DNA from: Rapana venosa
Taxonomy: Eukaryota; Mollusca; Gastropoda; Neogastropoda; Muricidae
Assembly: GCA_028751875.1 (NCBI GenBank)
Contig: CM054154.1
Coordinates: 57,202,788 to 57,266,787 of the forward strand
Reading direction: 5' to 3'
DNA length: 64,000 nucleotides
Positions 1 through 13,205 of the stretch are shown here, one piece after another. Every line of letters begins with the position of its first letter. The first letter of the stretch is position 1. The translations under genes and the position numbers were made by a program. The notes beneath the pieces were generated by a model, which did not search any database, was not told where the DNA came from, and saw only the letters and a list, made by a program, of their open reading frames with translations.

Positions 1-3000
1 CCCCCCAGCCCCTTTCCCTCCATACACCCGACTGTTCTCACTCCCTCTCCTCTCTCGACCCCAAAACTCCCAAGTATAGAAGTAATTGCTAAGAAGTAAG
101 GATGGGTTTCACAACCTTCGAAAAAAGACATATTATAACAAAAAAGGCCCTCCATTAAATTATATCATAAAAATTGTGTTTATAAAAATATTTACGGGTA
201 AAGAGGCATTACCCTGTTTTAGAAAATTTATCTCTCCCTCCCCTTTAATCTCCAACCCTTGCTAAAGAAAAAGAAAACAATCATTCATTTTTTATAGAGT
301 GTTTTAGAGATGATCATAAATGCCATCCCTCGGGAAGATATTAAAACTTTAAAAAACTTTTAAAAAAGCATCAAACCATCAAAAATAAAATTGATGTAAA
401 TACGAAAAAGAAGTTAACACCAAGATCTTACCTTTAATATAAAGGGAGGGGGGAAATTTTGCCCAAAAGTAAATTCTAAACAATTTTTCCTCCTGACACC
501 AAAAGCTCCTTCCTCCATAATTTTTAAAGGGTTAAATTTTAATGTGGGGATAGGTTTTTGTATGTTTTGTTGTAAAGATACAGCCCAAACAAAAGGGAAA
601 AGAGGAGTACCCCCAAATTTTTTTTTAAATGTCTTGTTGGGGGATTTGGCTTTAAAAAGAACTGGAAAAAGAAGCAGACAGAATAAAAAGACTCAATTAG
701 CAAACCAAACATAAAAGTCAGAAGAAAATAGCGGGGAACTTACACAGCCCCAAAATAACCCCCAAAAAAATAAATTTAACAAAAAAACGCACCTTTATTA
801 TTCTAATCCTCAAAACAGAAACCATTTTCCCTAGAAGCAAAATAGCAAACAGACAAGAATAGGAAAAAATTGGGATATTTGGGACACGTGATATGTGCAG
901 GGGATGCTAGAATAGTGGTCCCGCGGTAAAATAGGTCTTTAGGCCCCGTAAGTTTATAGTAAGAGTGATGATATTAACAAAGATATTAGAGGCTCTTTGT
1001 TCAGTGGCAACATATTTAAAATGGTGATTGTATGAAAGGGGGCGTGACTCCCCAAACAAAAACTACTCCGGCCTGAATTTAAGGACTGGGCTTGGTGTTC
1101 AGGCAGACTGGAAAACCAACCTGCAGACAGACATGAAGGGAGACTGAAAGCGGACTTGACAAGAGACCCAAAAAACAGAATCATGAGGGAGACAAAAGGC
1201 TTGACTTAGAGACTAGACTCCGACCCCGGGCCCAGCCAGCTGCCCGGGATGGGCACTTTAAAGGGCACCCTTTGGCCAATAGCTGTCCTGGTTGCTTAAA
1301 GGGAAACCACTAGACAAGATTTGAAATTTTTAATGGAAAAAAAAAAGGTGACTTCAATTCGCCCCCCTTCGTTATTCTTTCTGTGGTATGACAACTTTTT
1401 CCCTTTTGGGCCCTCCCGGATTTTCCCTTAACAATGAAGGTTCTCCCAAATAGGGAGGCCCTGTCCCGGAGCCGGGGGACAAGGTGAAAATTGGGGGAAG
1501 GGGGGTCTCGAGTTTGCCTCTGGGTAGGGGACTAAGCCAATTGGAAAAAAAATAGAGGGTCCAGTTTCAATTAAGAAAAAAAACATTTTGATTTTTTTTT
1601 TTAGGTTGTGAAGATAGCCGCTCGTTAAAAAATCGAAGTACACTCAAAAAAAAAAATTGCAAAAGTGGAAAAATTTCTTTCTTTTTTTTATTTTTATCAT
1701 TTGAACGGTTTTCTCTGCTAATTTTTGGGGCTGCTCTCCCGGGGGAGGCCTCGCCCCCAAGACAGCGCCCCCCTAGGTTAGTTTTGTAGGGGGACTGACA
1801 GTTCAAAAGTTTCTCTATTATTAACGATTTTCGGGAGGACCCATAAAATACCAAATGAAAGAAGTAAAAAATTTTTCCCAAAGCAATGAAACCCCGAAAA
1901 TTAAAACCAAAAATCAGAAAAGTCGTGGGAAGAAGAAACTTCCCCCTTCCAGGGAAAAATAAAGGAAAAACCAATGGGGGACTAAAAAACAAGGTTGGGG
2001 CATGATGTTGTGGACACACAATCCTTAGCTTTTTCTAAAATTGAAAGGTCGTGATGAAAAAGTGTGTACCCCCAGAAAGGTTTTATGTCTGGACTGGGCT
2101 TTTCCAGGCAGACACTAATTTACCGATCCCCCAAGTTAAAATAAAGGTTAAAAAAAAAAATTTTTTGGGGGATTGGGGTTTCAAAATGGGGCACACTTTA
2201 CTTGAAAAAGTTTTTCAAAATTTTGTTTTTATAACAAGATATTCCACATGCTTCTTTAGAAGCGAAAAAACTACGTTTAAGGAGAAACTGTTAAAATGTA
2301 AAATTTTTTTAAGACCCCCAATTTTGGGGAGCAGAAATAAATTTAGGGGTGTTTTTACCAAAACCCCAGGGAATGTTGCAAATTTTTAAGAGAAAAAATT
2401 AGGAAAACCCCGAGTTGGTTTAACCCCCAAAAAAACCCTTTTTTTTAAAAAAATTTAATGGGAAAAAAAAAAAATTTAGGAAAACCATTAAATGGGGTTT
2501 GGCTTGGTTAAAAACGTCAAAAGATAACCAAAACAATTTCTCAGTTGACAAAAAAGGGACTGATCCAAAAGGGGAAAACACCTTTTTTCCCTGACAGGGA
2601 TTTGTTTTAACAAACAATAGTTGAGGTCCGTCCCATGGCAACAACAAGAAAAAATGGTTTAAATTTTTTTTGAAAAGGAGGGAATAGGAAACTTGGATTA
2701 AATAAGAACCAAATTTTACGGTCGAAATTTATTTTGGTGTTTAAGTTATGTTTTTAAGAGGTTAAAGTTTTAGGATTATGAAAACTTAAGGGATAAAAAA
2801 CCACAAACAAAATACCCCCCCCTTTGATAATTTTTATTTTCCTGGGGGAAAACCATCACTTTTCCAGCTGGTTGAAAAGGGCTATTAATAAGAGGGGCTA
2901 AAGGATAAAAAAACATTTTTGTTTCACTTTAATTTTTAATGCCGCCATTGGGGGATGACCAAAGGGACCATATTTCATTAGCTTAATCTTACTTGGGCTT

Positions 3001-5349
3001 TAAAACTTTGAATAGCTACTTGAACATTTAAAATTTTTTTAACTTAGGGGCCTTTAAAAAACATAAAATCTTTTTAAAGGTTAAAACCCCCATAAACCCT
3101 GATTTAAGTAAAAATGCCAATTATGGAAAACCTAAGTTTTTAGGGTTTGTATTAAAATGGTCCCAACCGAGAATAAATTTTAAACTCAGGGTTCTTACCT
3201 ACCCAAAAAATTGGGGGCTCGAGGATATAAATTTATTTAGTTTTTTCCCCTTTCAGGACAATTTGCCATTTTTAAATTAAAACCCCCCCCTATTTTCAGA
3301 CGGGGAATCAATTTGGGGGATTAAACAGGATCTTAACCCTCACCTTAACCCCCCATTTGTGTGGATGAGGCGTTTTAAAACCCCGGGAGACAGGGGGAAT
3401 TTTATTTTTTTTTAAATTTGGGAAAGACAGAAAAGAATTCGATAAAGGGGGTAGCCCGAAGGCGGGGTTGGTATTTTTTTTGGAGGGTGTTTAGGTAATG
3501 TGATTTCCCCTTTAGGCGTTTTTTTTGCCCCCCAGGGTAAGAGGCGGGGAGCCAAAAATTTCACAAGCGAGAGACCCGAAGAGAAATAGGTATGAGGGCC
3601 AAATGTCCCCACTTTTACACCACTGGGTATTATTAGGATTAGGACGTTTTACTTTTTTTTGACTTTCTCTAAGTCTTGTTTTTGAAAAAATTACACCAAA
3701 TTTTTCTTGGGTAAGGGAAGGAAATTGTTCTCGGGAGGAAATTAAAGCTTTGTTATTAATTTTGTAATTGTTGTGTTGTACACTTGGTGAGGCGCAAGAG
3801 AGGTAGAGATAATTTTTGGGTTTTTTTGTTTTTTTTTGGGGTTTTTAAAAATTTTTTAGGAGAGGGAAAAAGGGTGGGTTTTAAAATCTGGGGGGTGGGA
3901 GTTTTGTTGCGTTAATTTTGTATTTGTTGTTGGGTGGGGTTTATAGTTACGGGAAATAAAAGAGTGGGGAAAAAGGTTGTGGAAAAAAGAGGTGGGTTTT
4001 TAAAAAGTGAATTTTTTGCATAAAAATTTTCCAATTTAACTTTGGGGGGTTTGAAAGGTTTAAGAATTTTCAGATAATAAATTAATGTAAAGGCGGACAA
4101 TGAAACCAATTCCCAAGCCAAAAATATATTAAAAAGAAATTCCCTCTTTCATTATGAATAAAAAATATTGTAAAATAAATTATTAATTTTTTTTAAAGGT
4201 GAAAAAGTAGCTGGTTACCTAGTGGGTAAAAATTACAAATTTTTTGAAAAAGAATTTTTTTTGGATAAAAGTTTGGCTAAAAAAATTAAGAACAAGGTAT
4301 TATATGAAAACAGGGTGTGTTTTGTGGGGGGATTTGTGGGGGAAAAAAAAAAAAAAAAAAAAAAAAGAATTTTTATTATTTAATATTATATATATATATA
4401 TATAATATATTTTATAATATATATTTTTATATATAAAATTTTTTGTTGGGTGTGGGGGTGTTTTGTGTTTTGTGTTTATTTTGTGTAAAATTTTTTATGG
4501 GGGAAAAAAACTTTTAAAAGTTACGGGGGGAAGGAGGGATGTAATGTTGAAATAGGGTTTAATGGGGGAAGATGTTTGGGCGGGGATGGTTTTGTTATGA
4601 AGGAGGGGGGGGGAAGTGGCCCGTAAATTAGAAAAAAAAAATTTTTAATGAGATTGGAGTGGGTAGAAACAGGAATATTCACCTACCCCATTTGATAAAA
4701 ATTTTTTTAAAGGGGAAGGGGGTTAAAAGGAGATTTTGGGGAGGAGGGGGTTTTGGGTGGTTTTATTATTTTGGGGTTTTATGATTGAGTTTTAAATATT
4801 TTTGTTTCCCCGGGGGGTTGGTTTGTGATTGCCTAAAAGGGATTCCTCCCTTTCCTTTCACAAACCTTTTGGTTTTGGTTTGGGGATTTTTGGAGGTGTT
4901 TTTGGGGGTTGTGGGGGAAAAGGATGGAATTAAAAAGTTAAAGGAGGTTTTTTGTTGGGTTGGGTTTTTAGTTATAAAAAAAATAATTTATAAAAGGAAG
5001 AAGGGGGGAAGAAAAAAGGAAAAGGGTTGTTGGAAATTTTTTTTGGGCTAATTTGTGGTAAAAGTTATTTTAAAATTATTTAATTAGAAATTATTTAATA
5101 AAATGATAAATATTTTACATTAAACCCCACACCAGCCGCAGCATCCCCCAAAATGCCAACAGGGTGGGAGGGGGGGGGCTGCAAAGAGTATAGTAGATAA
5201 TGTGGAAGGAAAGATTTCAGTAATCCCCCCCCAACATCCAAATGTCGCTCCCCCCCAAGACACTCACCACTGCAGTTGAGACATTGTCTTACCTCAAAGG
5301 GCTGCAAAAAAACAGAATTTGATGAGAAACAAAACAAATTTTCAAACTT
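1..5349. other. Low-quality, low-complexity sequence without a recognisable gene
   Basis: This stretch is made of short homopolymer runs (A, T, G and C tracts of 5-10 bases) joined by AT-rich or GT-rich text. Open frames are short, occur on both strands and show no family motif. 3640-5050 on the plus strand is rich in G and T and poor in C. There is a poly-A run near 4340-4366 and a TA-rich run at about 4385-4440. The texture is that of an uncorrected consensus, so any gene here would be unreadable. I see nothing I can name. Confidence 0.6.
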
Positions 5350-8080
5350 GGCATTAATCGCAAAAACCCCCTGAAGAGGAACCGTGAGGCAGCGATCGCC
5401 TCAGTGTCCGGGCCTCCATTTTCCCCCCCCTCCCCTCTGACGCCCCTTCCGTAACCATGACCCGCTGCCTCATCTCCCCCCCACCTCGACTCATTTCGTA
5501 ACCACTGCCACGCTGCCTCATCTCCCTCAGCTTCCCCTTTTACTGTTTATCTTCTATGTGTAAAAAACTTTTCTTAATTGAAATGTGCTTATGTTTGTTA
5601 AAAAGATTCAGCCCTCCCTGACTCTTCCCTTTACCCCCCTCCACCCTGCCCCATCATCAAAAACTTTGCTGTTCCCCCACTGTCATTTATTGCCATCCCC
5701 TTCAATTTCCTCAGATCCTGTCCAATCACCATTTCTCCTTCAAGTTTCCCCGTTCCTTCAAATTTTTTTCACATCTTTTGCACAATGTACAATTTCTCCC
5801 GGGAGGGAAAAAAGGTGATTTTCTTTTCGATTTGATCGGGAAGGGAAACTAATTAAATTTTTTATCAAAAAAAGGGTTTAAGAAAAACAAGGCATGAACC
5901 TAAATAAAAACAGTAACCCCCCTGGCTATAAACTTTTTCCCTGATTTTCCCCGGGGAGTTGGCTCGCTGTTATTTAAAAGGAAGCTGATCCCGCTCTTTT
6001 TTCCCCTTTTCCCTCCCTTTCGAAGTCTGTGAACTAAACCTCCCCTTCCCCCCCATTTATTTTTTCGCTGCCTTTACCACCCCCCTCCCACCTAAAAACA
6101 ATCGAAATTTCCCCTTTTTTTCATCAAAATTAAAAATTTCTCCTTGATCACTACAGCCTCTCTCCCAAGAAATTATCATTTTTGGGCGACTTTAACTTCC
6201 ATTCGACAACCATCTTCTCCTGAGTCAAGCGCCTTTCTCTTTCTTTGTCAAACCACTCTCTTTCCCAATCGGGTAAATAAAGCTACACACAGTGGGGTCA
6301 TATTTCTAGATTGGCTCATCACTGATGTTTTTTTGATCTCGTCACTCCGTATTGGTCACAAATAAAATCTTTTTTCCATTCTGTCATTCTTTTCTTTCTC
6401 AACTTTGAAAGGTTTTATCAAAAAAAAAAAGTGCGTCACCCGTCACAACTCAACCCATAGTATTAAAAATTTTCTCTACCCAAGCTGCGAACCCCCATCA
6501 AAAACCCCTGTCACCTGACCCTTCCCAAATATACAACAGTTCTTGGCCAACTGCTCGATGACCCCGCACCTCCCACCGACCCATTTTCCTGATGGCCCCC
6601 CCCCCCTTTGGGAACCCGGGATTCCTAGCAGCAAAGCCAAATGCCGACAACTTGAGCAAAAATGGCGAAAATCGAAAACTGAAAAAATTAAAAGCTCTTT
6701 CAAAAAAAAATCAACAAATTCAAACCCTTAACCTTTTCGCAAAAATAAGTATTCTCCTATGTTCTTTATACTACGTCCATGAAATATCTTTTTCCTCACC
6801 TCAACTCTTTTGGGGTCTGCAAAGGCAAGCCCCCTGCCTATGTCCCCGAGCCACTTGATTTTGCATTTTTCTTCATTCTTCTCTGACAAAATAGCAAAAT
6901 TCGCTCCAGACGGATCAGGCTTTTTCCAACTTTTACCTCCCGTCTCTAATTTACTGGCATTCCTCTCCTTTTCTTTCACAAAAAAGTGGAAAGAAATCAA
7001 GACAGTTAGAAAAAAAAACAATAAAATCATTTTCTTTAACCCAAACCTGCTTCTCTTTTCACACATTGGGCCCCCACAAAATTATACCCCCCATCTTAAA
7101 ATAGTAAACTCATCTCTTCTTTCAGGATTTTTCCAAAACTAAAAACTTGCAAAAGTTAAACCCCCCTACTCAAAAGCAACCTCGCCTCAAAATTTGAAAA
7201 GTTACAGACTGTTTTTTAACTACATTTCATGTCGTAAGTCCTTTAAAAAGTTGTTCTAAAAAAACTCAACAGCCCCCTTCATTCCTAGTTTCCCTTTCCC
7301 CTTTTTCCTTCTCCTTCGCGCTAACCACGCACTGAACCACCTTAGTCCCTCCCTTAAAAAACCCCTTCTACAAGCTTCGACGTAGGGTATCTCTCCCCTT
7401 TTCAATTTTCTCGATTTATTTTCAGCCTTGACACTACACCATTCGTTTTTCTGTCTTGTCTCCAAAAACGTTTCGTATTACAGGCACAGCCCCCCACCTG
7501 GGTTTTTTTCATACTTCACGACTGTTCACCAGTTGCAGTAAACAAAAATTCATCATCATCGTCAAACGGAATATGGAGTCCCACAGGGACCCGTTCTGGT
7601 CCCTGTTTTTTTCACCCTTCTACATGCTCCAATTTCACTATAAAAACCGTCTCAGGTCAAACCACCATTTTTTTGCCCATGACTCTCAGATTCTTACAGT
7701 GAACTAAAAAGGGATGGAAAACAATTACAGCTAAAAGCAGAAAAACTGAAGCCATCTTGAAGGGGCCAAAAACAAAATCTTTCCTCACAAAAGCTTTAAA
7801 AGAATTTAGTAATAATTAGTCAGTTCCTCTATCCTGCTGTGAATATCTTTGGGGGTTTTTATTGACACACACTCTTCTTACAAAAAATTTATCACCCAGA
7901 CCCTCCAGTTTTCTACTTTTCAATTACAGCGTATAAGGGGAATTCAAAAGTACCTGTCCACTGATGCAAAAATCCAAACAAACACATCTCTCATTCACTC
8001 ACTCTGGCTATTGCATCCTCCCAAAAAGTCAAGTGTCAAAACTGTCCAAGGAGCTCTCCAATGAAAGTGTTTTTTCCCCA
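5350..8080 (+). mobile_element. CR1/L2-type LINE, copy B, heavily frameshifted
   Basis: This is a degraded copy of the LINE at 13540-16826, in the same orientation and order. The Ser/Pro-rich linker appears at about 5590-5790. The endonuclease core GDFNFH-like block is near 6186-6200, followed by the text for a cysteine-free DWLIT block near 6310. The linker between endonuclease and reverse transcriptase is at 6530-6900. The RT block GVPQGPV starts at 7575, and a damaged YADD box reads as HFFAHDSQI near 7660-7690. The end of RT is near 7850. Every block is in a different frame because of homopolymer indels. It cannot encode a working protein as written. Some frameshifts may be sequencing errors, because the whole 1-11.7 kb region is noisy. 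The family is clear from the alignment to copies A and C; the exact clade (CR1 versus L2) is inference. Confidence 0.75.
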
Positions 8081-8749
8081 AGATATCAGGAGTTTTGATA
8101 CAACAAAGGGGCAGATGAGTGAATTGGATTTTTTCGACAGAAAAAAGTGCAATAGAGTATTGATGAAAATATTTGCTATTAAAATTTTTCTATAAATTTT
8201 TTTTATTTTCAACCAAATAGGGTGAGCCAACAGCTAAGCTACCTAAGAACGATGTAACGGTCAAAGGATTTCCTTTAACCCAGGGCCCCACGCGTCTGAA
8301 AAGGAAAAGGGTTTTTTATGTCAGGCTGAGACAGATGCCCTTGTGTTGTTTAGGTCTAACATGTTCTGGCTGACAACTGAATGCTCCTTTTGTGAGGTAT
8401 GGGGGCAAGTCCATTGTGTTTTTTGTTTGTCTGTTGTCCAAACACGGGGACTGTGGGCAAAACAGCCTTTAAAATATTCCGCCACAAAAAAAAAGAAAAA
8501 ATAAAAACAAAGAGATAAGTGTTCCCGCATATTTACCTACATTTTCCAAAAGAACTTTTGGGGAAATTTTATCCAAGTCTTTCTGTGAAGGCAAACTCCC
8601 GACAAATTTATGTGTACCCCCCACGGGGGACAATACATGTTCAAGGAAAAAGTGTGCCCGGAGGGGTGGAAAGGGGCGCCTTTTAAAAATTTTAAAAAAA
8701 ACAAAATACCCAGACACTGACCCCCTTTAATTGAGCGTCCTTGGAAACG
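8081..8749. other. Intergenic, nothing recognised
   Basis: This is unremarkable mixed sequence after the end of LINE copy B. The short minus-strand frames at 8320-8830 carry no motif that I know. Confidence 0.5.
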
Positions 8750-10500
8750 AATGGCCCAAATCCTTAGCCTAACCAAAGGATTTCCCCCATGGAGGGGGAA
8801 AAAAACCTTAACCAGCCAGTACCAGCCCAACCAGGGAGGTCCCCACCCCTTTACGCCCCCCCCTTTTTTCCCTTACCCCCTCCATTCCCCCCACCCCCAT
8901 TCATCCCCTTGTCAAAACCCCCCTCCCCCCCAAATTACCCCAAACCTACCCCCCCATTCAGCACCCCAAAACCCCCGCAGTGTTTTCCCCAAAAAAATCC
9001 CCCACTTCCCCCCCCCCTTCTTTTTCACCCAAAATTTCCCCCCCCTCCCCCCCTTGTTCCCCCCTGGTTTTATAACCCCCCCCCCTCCCCTCCCATTAAA
9101 CCCAACCCCCACCCCCCTCCAAAACCCAAAACACCCAAAAACCACCGCCAACATCTTTTTTCCTGAAAAAAGAAAAACGTCCCACAAAAAACCCCTTTCA
9201 CCCTTCCCTTTTCCCCGGAAAGTAAAAAAACAAACTCTTCCCCTTTCCCCCGTTTTCCCCCATTTGATCAAAAAAAACAAAAAAAAATCCAAAAATTAAA
9301 AACCATCCCAACCAAAACCCCCAAAAACCCCAAAAAAACCACAATCAATTGAAAAAAACCCCAAAAATTTCTTCAAGAAAACAAAAATAAAATCAAAAAA
9401 TTTGGGAAAAAAAAAAAAGAAAAAAGAACAAAAAAAAAAAAAAACAAAAAAAGATAAAAAAAGAAACCATCCACCCACCTAATAAAATAAAAAACCACCA
9501 AAGATAATAAGGAAAAGCTCCCACACGAACCAAAAAAAAAGCCGAATAAACCCCCATCATTTTAATTAAAAAAACACCAAAAACCCTTCTCAAAACACAC
9601 ACACTCCCCCCCAAAAAAACCTCCCCCCACCCCCGCCCCCCCAAAAAATTCCCTCCCACATCCATTTCCCAAAATAGGGGAACACCCCCCCCCACCCCAA
9701 AAGTTAAAAAAAACAATCCAACGATTCCCTTTTTTTGGGAAATGACTGGCCTTTTGTAAAAAAAAAAAACACGGGGCCCCATCCAACCTTTTTACCCAAA
9801 CCACAGAAACACCTTCCTCCAACCCAAGGTTTTCCCTCCACACTCCCCGCCTCACCCACCCTTTCATTCAATACCGGAAGCCCCCCCCCTTCAAGTCCCA
9901 AATGTCCCCCCAACAAAAATCTTCCCCCCGGCCATTACACCTTTTAAATTCCCCCCCCCCTTGGAAGTTTACGGAAAAAAAAGGGCCAAAAGGCGGCCGG
10001 GGTTCGGGAAATTTTGTTTTTTACAAAAACCCCCCCTTCCCCCAACAAACCTTTTTCCCCACACCAACCCCCTTTCAGGGGTCCCCCTTTAAACCCCTTC
10101 CCCAAAGCATGCCCAAACTAAAAAACCCGACCAAAAACCCCTGCCCCTTGGGCCCCATTCCCCCTTACCCGACAAAACCCCACCCTTTGGCCCCAAAACA
10201 CCTTTCCTTTGGAATAATTTTAAAAAATTGTTTAAGCCCCCCTTTCAACCCCCCCCCTACCCCAACCAAAAGTTCTGACCGTTTTCCCCAAAAAACCCCC
10301 GGGGAAAAGGGGCCCTACATGTTTGGGGAAAATTTTTAAACATTTGGGAAACCCAGGAAAAGACCTTTTAAAGAAACACCATTTTGCCCCCAAAAGTTAA
10401 GTTTTAAATTTTGCCTTTCAGGGGAAACCCCCCACCTTTTGGGGGGAAAAACATTTTTGAAACCCTTTCCCCCCCAGGGGCCCGGTTTAAAAACCCAAAA
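8750..10500. other. C/A-rich strand-asymmetric low-complexity block
   Basis: The plus strand is built almost only of C and A, with runs of C and A and very little G (9280-9660 is nearly G-free). Forward frames are proline-rich and reverse frames are glycine- and phenylalanine-rich, purely as a result of composition. No domain is visible. The text looks like very low-quality consensus; a true polypyrimidine satellite is the alternative. Confidence 0.6.
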
Positions 10501-10519
10501 TTTTTGGGGCTAGATAAAA

Positions 10520-11770
10520 AAGAAGTTTTGGAAGGAAAAATTTTTTGGGTGTGTGGTTGTGGTGTGTGGGGTTGTGTGTGGTGGTTGTGTGTTGTGTGGG
10601 TGTGTTTTTTTTTTTATTTTATTTACAAATTTTGTACAGGATTTTAATTTTAAAAAACTATTTTTTTTTGTTTTTTTTAATAGTTTTTATGCGGTTTTGT
10701 AAAAAAAGTCATCTTTCCCACCCACCCAAGATCTCTTTGGAAAAAGGGGTGGGGAAACAAAAACGGTTTTGCATGGTTGGGCCCCCTTTTTTTTTTTCTT
10801 TCCAAGGATTTTTTTTCATAGAGTTTTTAAGATTTCGCAATTTGTTGGGTGGTTTTTTTGGGGTTTTTTGTGGGTGGTTTTGTTTGGTGGGTTGTTTGGG
10901 GGGGTTGTGTGTGGGGGGTTGTTTGTTTAGCGCGCTGCTCCAAACGAATTTTGATACAAATTAAATTTTTAATAAAATTAATTTTTTTTTTTTTAATAAA
11001 ATAAAATAAATTTTTAAAAGTTTGGTTTTTATAGCCGCCCGAACTTTTTAAAACAACTTTTAAAACGTAATTCATTTATCCCCTTTGTACGGCAGATTTT
11101 TCAAAATTGGGTGCTCTCCCCGGGGAAGCGGGGGGAAGAACCCGGACTTCCTCGCCCCCTTTTTTTTTAGTTAACATTTTTTTAAATGGTTTTTTTCCCC
11201 AAAATTTTCCCCAAAAATCTCTTTTTGCGGGGGTTTCTTTTAGGGGCCTAAATAATTGAGTAAAAGGGTGGTTTTGTTAAAAAGATGGCCCGACCCCATA
11301 TGTTAATGGAGGGGGAAAATTTGGTCCCGGGGGGAAAGGCCAAAATTAAAGGGGTTTTCCTTTTTTAAAACGCGTTTTTGCCCCCAAACCACCTAAATGA
11401 TTTTAATTTTTTAAATTTTCCCCTTTCTACTTTTTTATTTCCCCCCCCCCCCCTCCCTTTTTTTCCTTTCTTTTTTATAAATTAAAATTTAGTATAATGT
11501 TCTCTGGGGAAAAAGGGGTTCTGCCTACTGAAACAAAGTGAACAGCATTATTTTTGGTTTTAAAAGCATTCTGTTGTAAAAAGACTTTTGGGGGGACGTT
11601 ATATTAGGTTTTAAACTCTGGATTAAAATGACTTTTTATAGCCCGCTATTTTTAACCCGGGGTTTTATCAGAAAGTTTTGGTTTAAAAAAAATTTTTTAA
11701 TATTTGATTTTCAGAAATTTAATTTTATTATTTATCTATTTTTTACTGATTTCTTGATTTTTCTTTATAA
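10520..11770. other. G/T-rich block followed by AT-rich noise
   Basis: 10530-10930 is rich in G and T and poor in C, the reverse polarity of the block just before it. 10930-11770 is AT-rich with homopolymers. No coding motif or repeat family is recognisable. Confidence 0.5.
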
Positions 11771-12205
11771 AATTTTTTAAATTTTAACGTTTGCGGGGTG
11801 GAGGAGGAGAGGAGGGAGGTCATTGAAGGCGATATTGTCAGTAATGACACAACAAATGCCTAGTATTTTCTAACGTTTTGTTCCTGTACCTTTTTATTAT
11901 CTAAAGTATAAACGTGAAAGAATGGATGAAACAGTAGGTGAAGTAATTTGTTTGTCCTGACGTTTTATGATTTTCTTTTTTAATTCTTAAAACATTCTTT
12001 ATTTAAATGTATGTGTGGATGTAAGCGCGCACGCGCGCAGGTGTGTATGAGTATGTGTGTGCGTGTATATGTATATGTGGTAATTTGTATTTCCAATGCA
12101 TTACCTTATCAATTTTCCTTTTTTTTCCTTTTTTTTACTGGTTTAATTTAATGGTAAAGGATGCAATAATGTAGTATTTCAGTATAATCATTAGAAAATT
12201 TGTTC
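11771..12205. other. AT-rich spacer with GT/AT microsatellite
   Basis: The text becomes cleaner here. 12025-12085 holds an imperfect alternating purine/pyrimidine run (GTGTGT, GTATAT and a short CGCGCG). It may be the upstream 3' UTR of the LINE tail that follows, because the related copy at 22899-24360 also carries CA and TA runs. No gene is seen. Confidence 0.4.
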
Positions 12206-12296
12206 TTAGATAGATGGCTTGATGAAAAAAAGCAAATGCATTGCTTATTCAATGTACCATCTGGAAATAAAATTTTGACTTGACTTGACTTGACTT
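12206..12296 (+). mobile_element. 3' terminus of a LINE with a TTGAC-repeat tail
   Basis: About 90 bases, from the block near 12210 to an ending of AATAAAATTTTGACTTGACT followed by further TTGAC units. The same block occurs in reverse orientation at about 22905-22990 and 31555-31640, where it ends a LINE whose C-terminal coding part is visible. I therefore read this as a very short 5'-truncated insertion of that family. The pentanucleotide tail is the kind left by target-primed reverse transcription. Confidence 0.6.
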
Positions 12297-12880
12297 GCAA
12301 TTCTCTTTTGGCTGGTCTGCCAGCATCATCAACCCACTCCCTTCAACGTTATCAAAACTCTGGAGCTCTACTAGTTCTCAAAAAGAAGAAATCTGAACAC
12401 ATTACCCCTCTCTTGCGATCTCTCCACTGGGTACCTGTGCAACATTCAGTAAACTATAAGATCAGTACCCTCTGTGACAAGTGCCTCCACAAAACAGCTC
12501 CCTCCTACCTCTGTGAATGTCCACCGGTACACTCCTCATTCCCTCTGCCCTGCTGCAGATACCTTGTGCTTACGAATACCTAGATTCAACCAGTCCACTG
12601 TTGGTTGTCGCTCTTTCTCTGTTTCTGGTCCAGTGATCTGGAATGACCTCCCTCTCTCCCTTACCACACTTTCCAGTCCAGCCTCAAGACACCCTTTTCT
12701 TCTCTCATGTTTCATCTCATTTCTGTCCCTGCCTTCAACAGCCGAAATCTCCTCCACCCTACCAAAGTGTACAACCTTTGTGCATGTGTGCGTGCACATG
12801 CGCGGGCATGTGTTGTTGTTGTTGCTTCGATTTTACGTCTGTTCACTCAAAGCTATATTAGACGATGGGTAGGGGAGGGG
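12293..12880 (+). mobile_element. CR1/L2-type LINE, C-terminal end of ORF2 (truncated)
   Basis: The translated blocks are the conserved C-terminal tail of CR1/L2 ORF2: a HITPLLRSLHWVPVQ-like block at about 12395-12440, YKISTLCDKCLHKTAPSYL at about 12456-12515, then after a frameshift RFNQSTVGCRSFSVSGP at about 12584-12636 and WNDLPLSL at 12640-12663. The same blocks occur on the minus strand at 50866-51240 and 38711-38870. The piece is 5'-truncated and joins directly to the TTGAC tail before it. The downstream end near 12826-12870 shares a motif with 45947-45990. Confidence 0.8.
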
Positions 12881-13138
12881 AGGGGGCATTGATGTTAATG
12901 GTTGTGTGCTGTGAAATTGGTATTTGTTGCTAAATATCATAGACAGTATACAGAAAAAGGCTAAACAATGATAACAACAAATCAATACATAAGAAATGCT
13001 AATGCGACTTATAACTATAACAAATGTCCTATAGGACTGTTCATTAAAGATTGTGTTATACGAAATGCCAAATTAATATTTTTAAATATCTTATCCAAGG
13101 GTTTTCAAATAAAGAAGGAAGAATGGTTATTGACCCTT
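12881..13138. other. AT-rich spacer, nothing recognised
   Basis: Plain AT-rich sequence without long open frames or a repeat match within the window. Confidence 0.5.
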
Positions 13139-13205
13139 TGTAACAGACCTGTGGTATGTTGATAAAAAATTGGGTTTTTAAAAAAAAACTCTTTTGCTTT
13201 AATTT
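13139..13205 (+). mobile_element. Possible remnant of a Gypsy LTR (internally deleted)
   Basis: The 15-mer TGTAACAGACCTGTG at 13139-13153 is identical to the start of the candidate LTR at 19380-19394 and its duplicate at 27994-28008. Directly after it, 13152-13205 resembles the text at about 19605-19650 (GTATG, GATAAAA and T/A tracts). This fits an LTR with its middle deleted. The element boundaries and any target duplication are not clear. Confidence 0.35.

Noticed and set aside
8751..9299. Long proline-rich open frame (182 residues)
   Set aside because: It follows from the C/A-only composition. There is no start context, domain or conservation, and equally long frames exist on the other strand.
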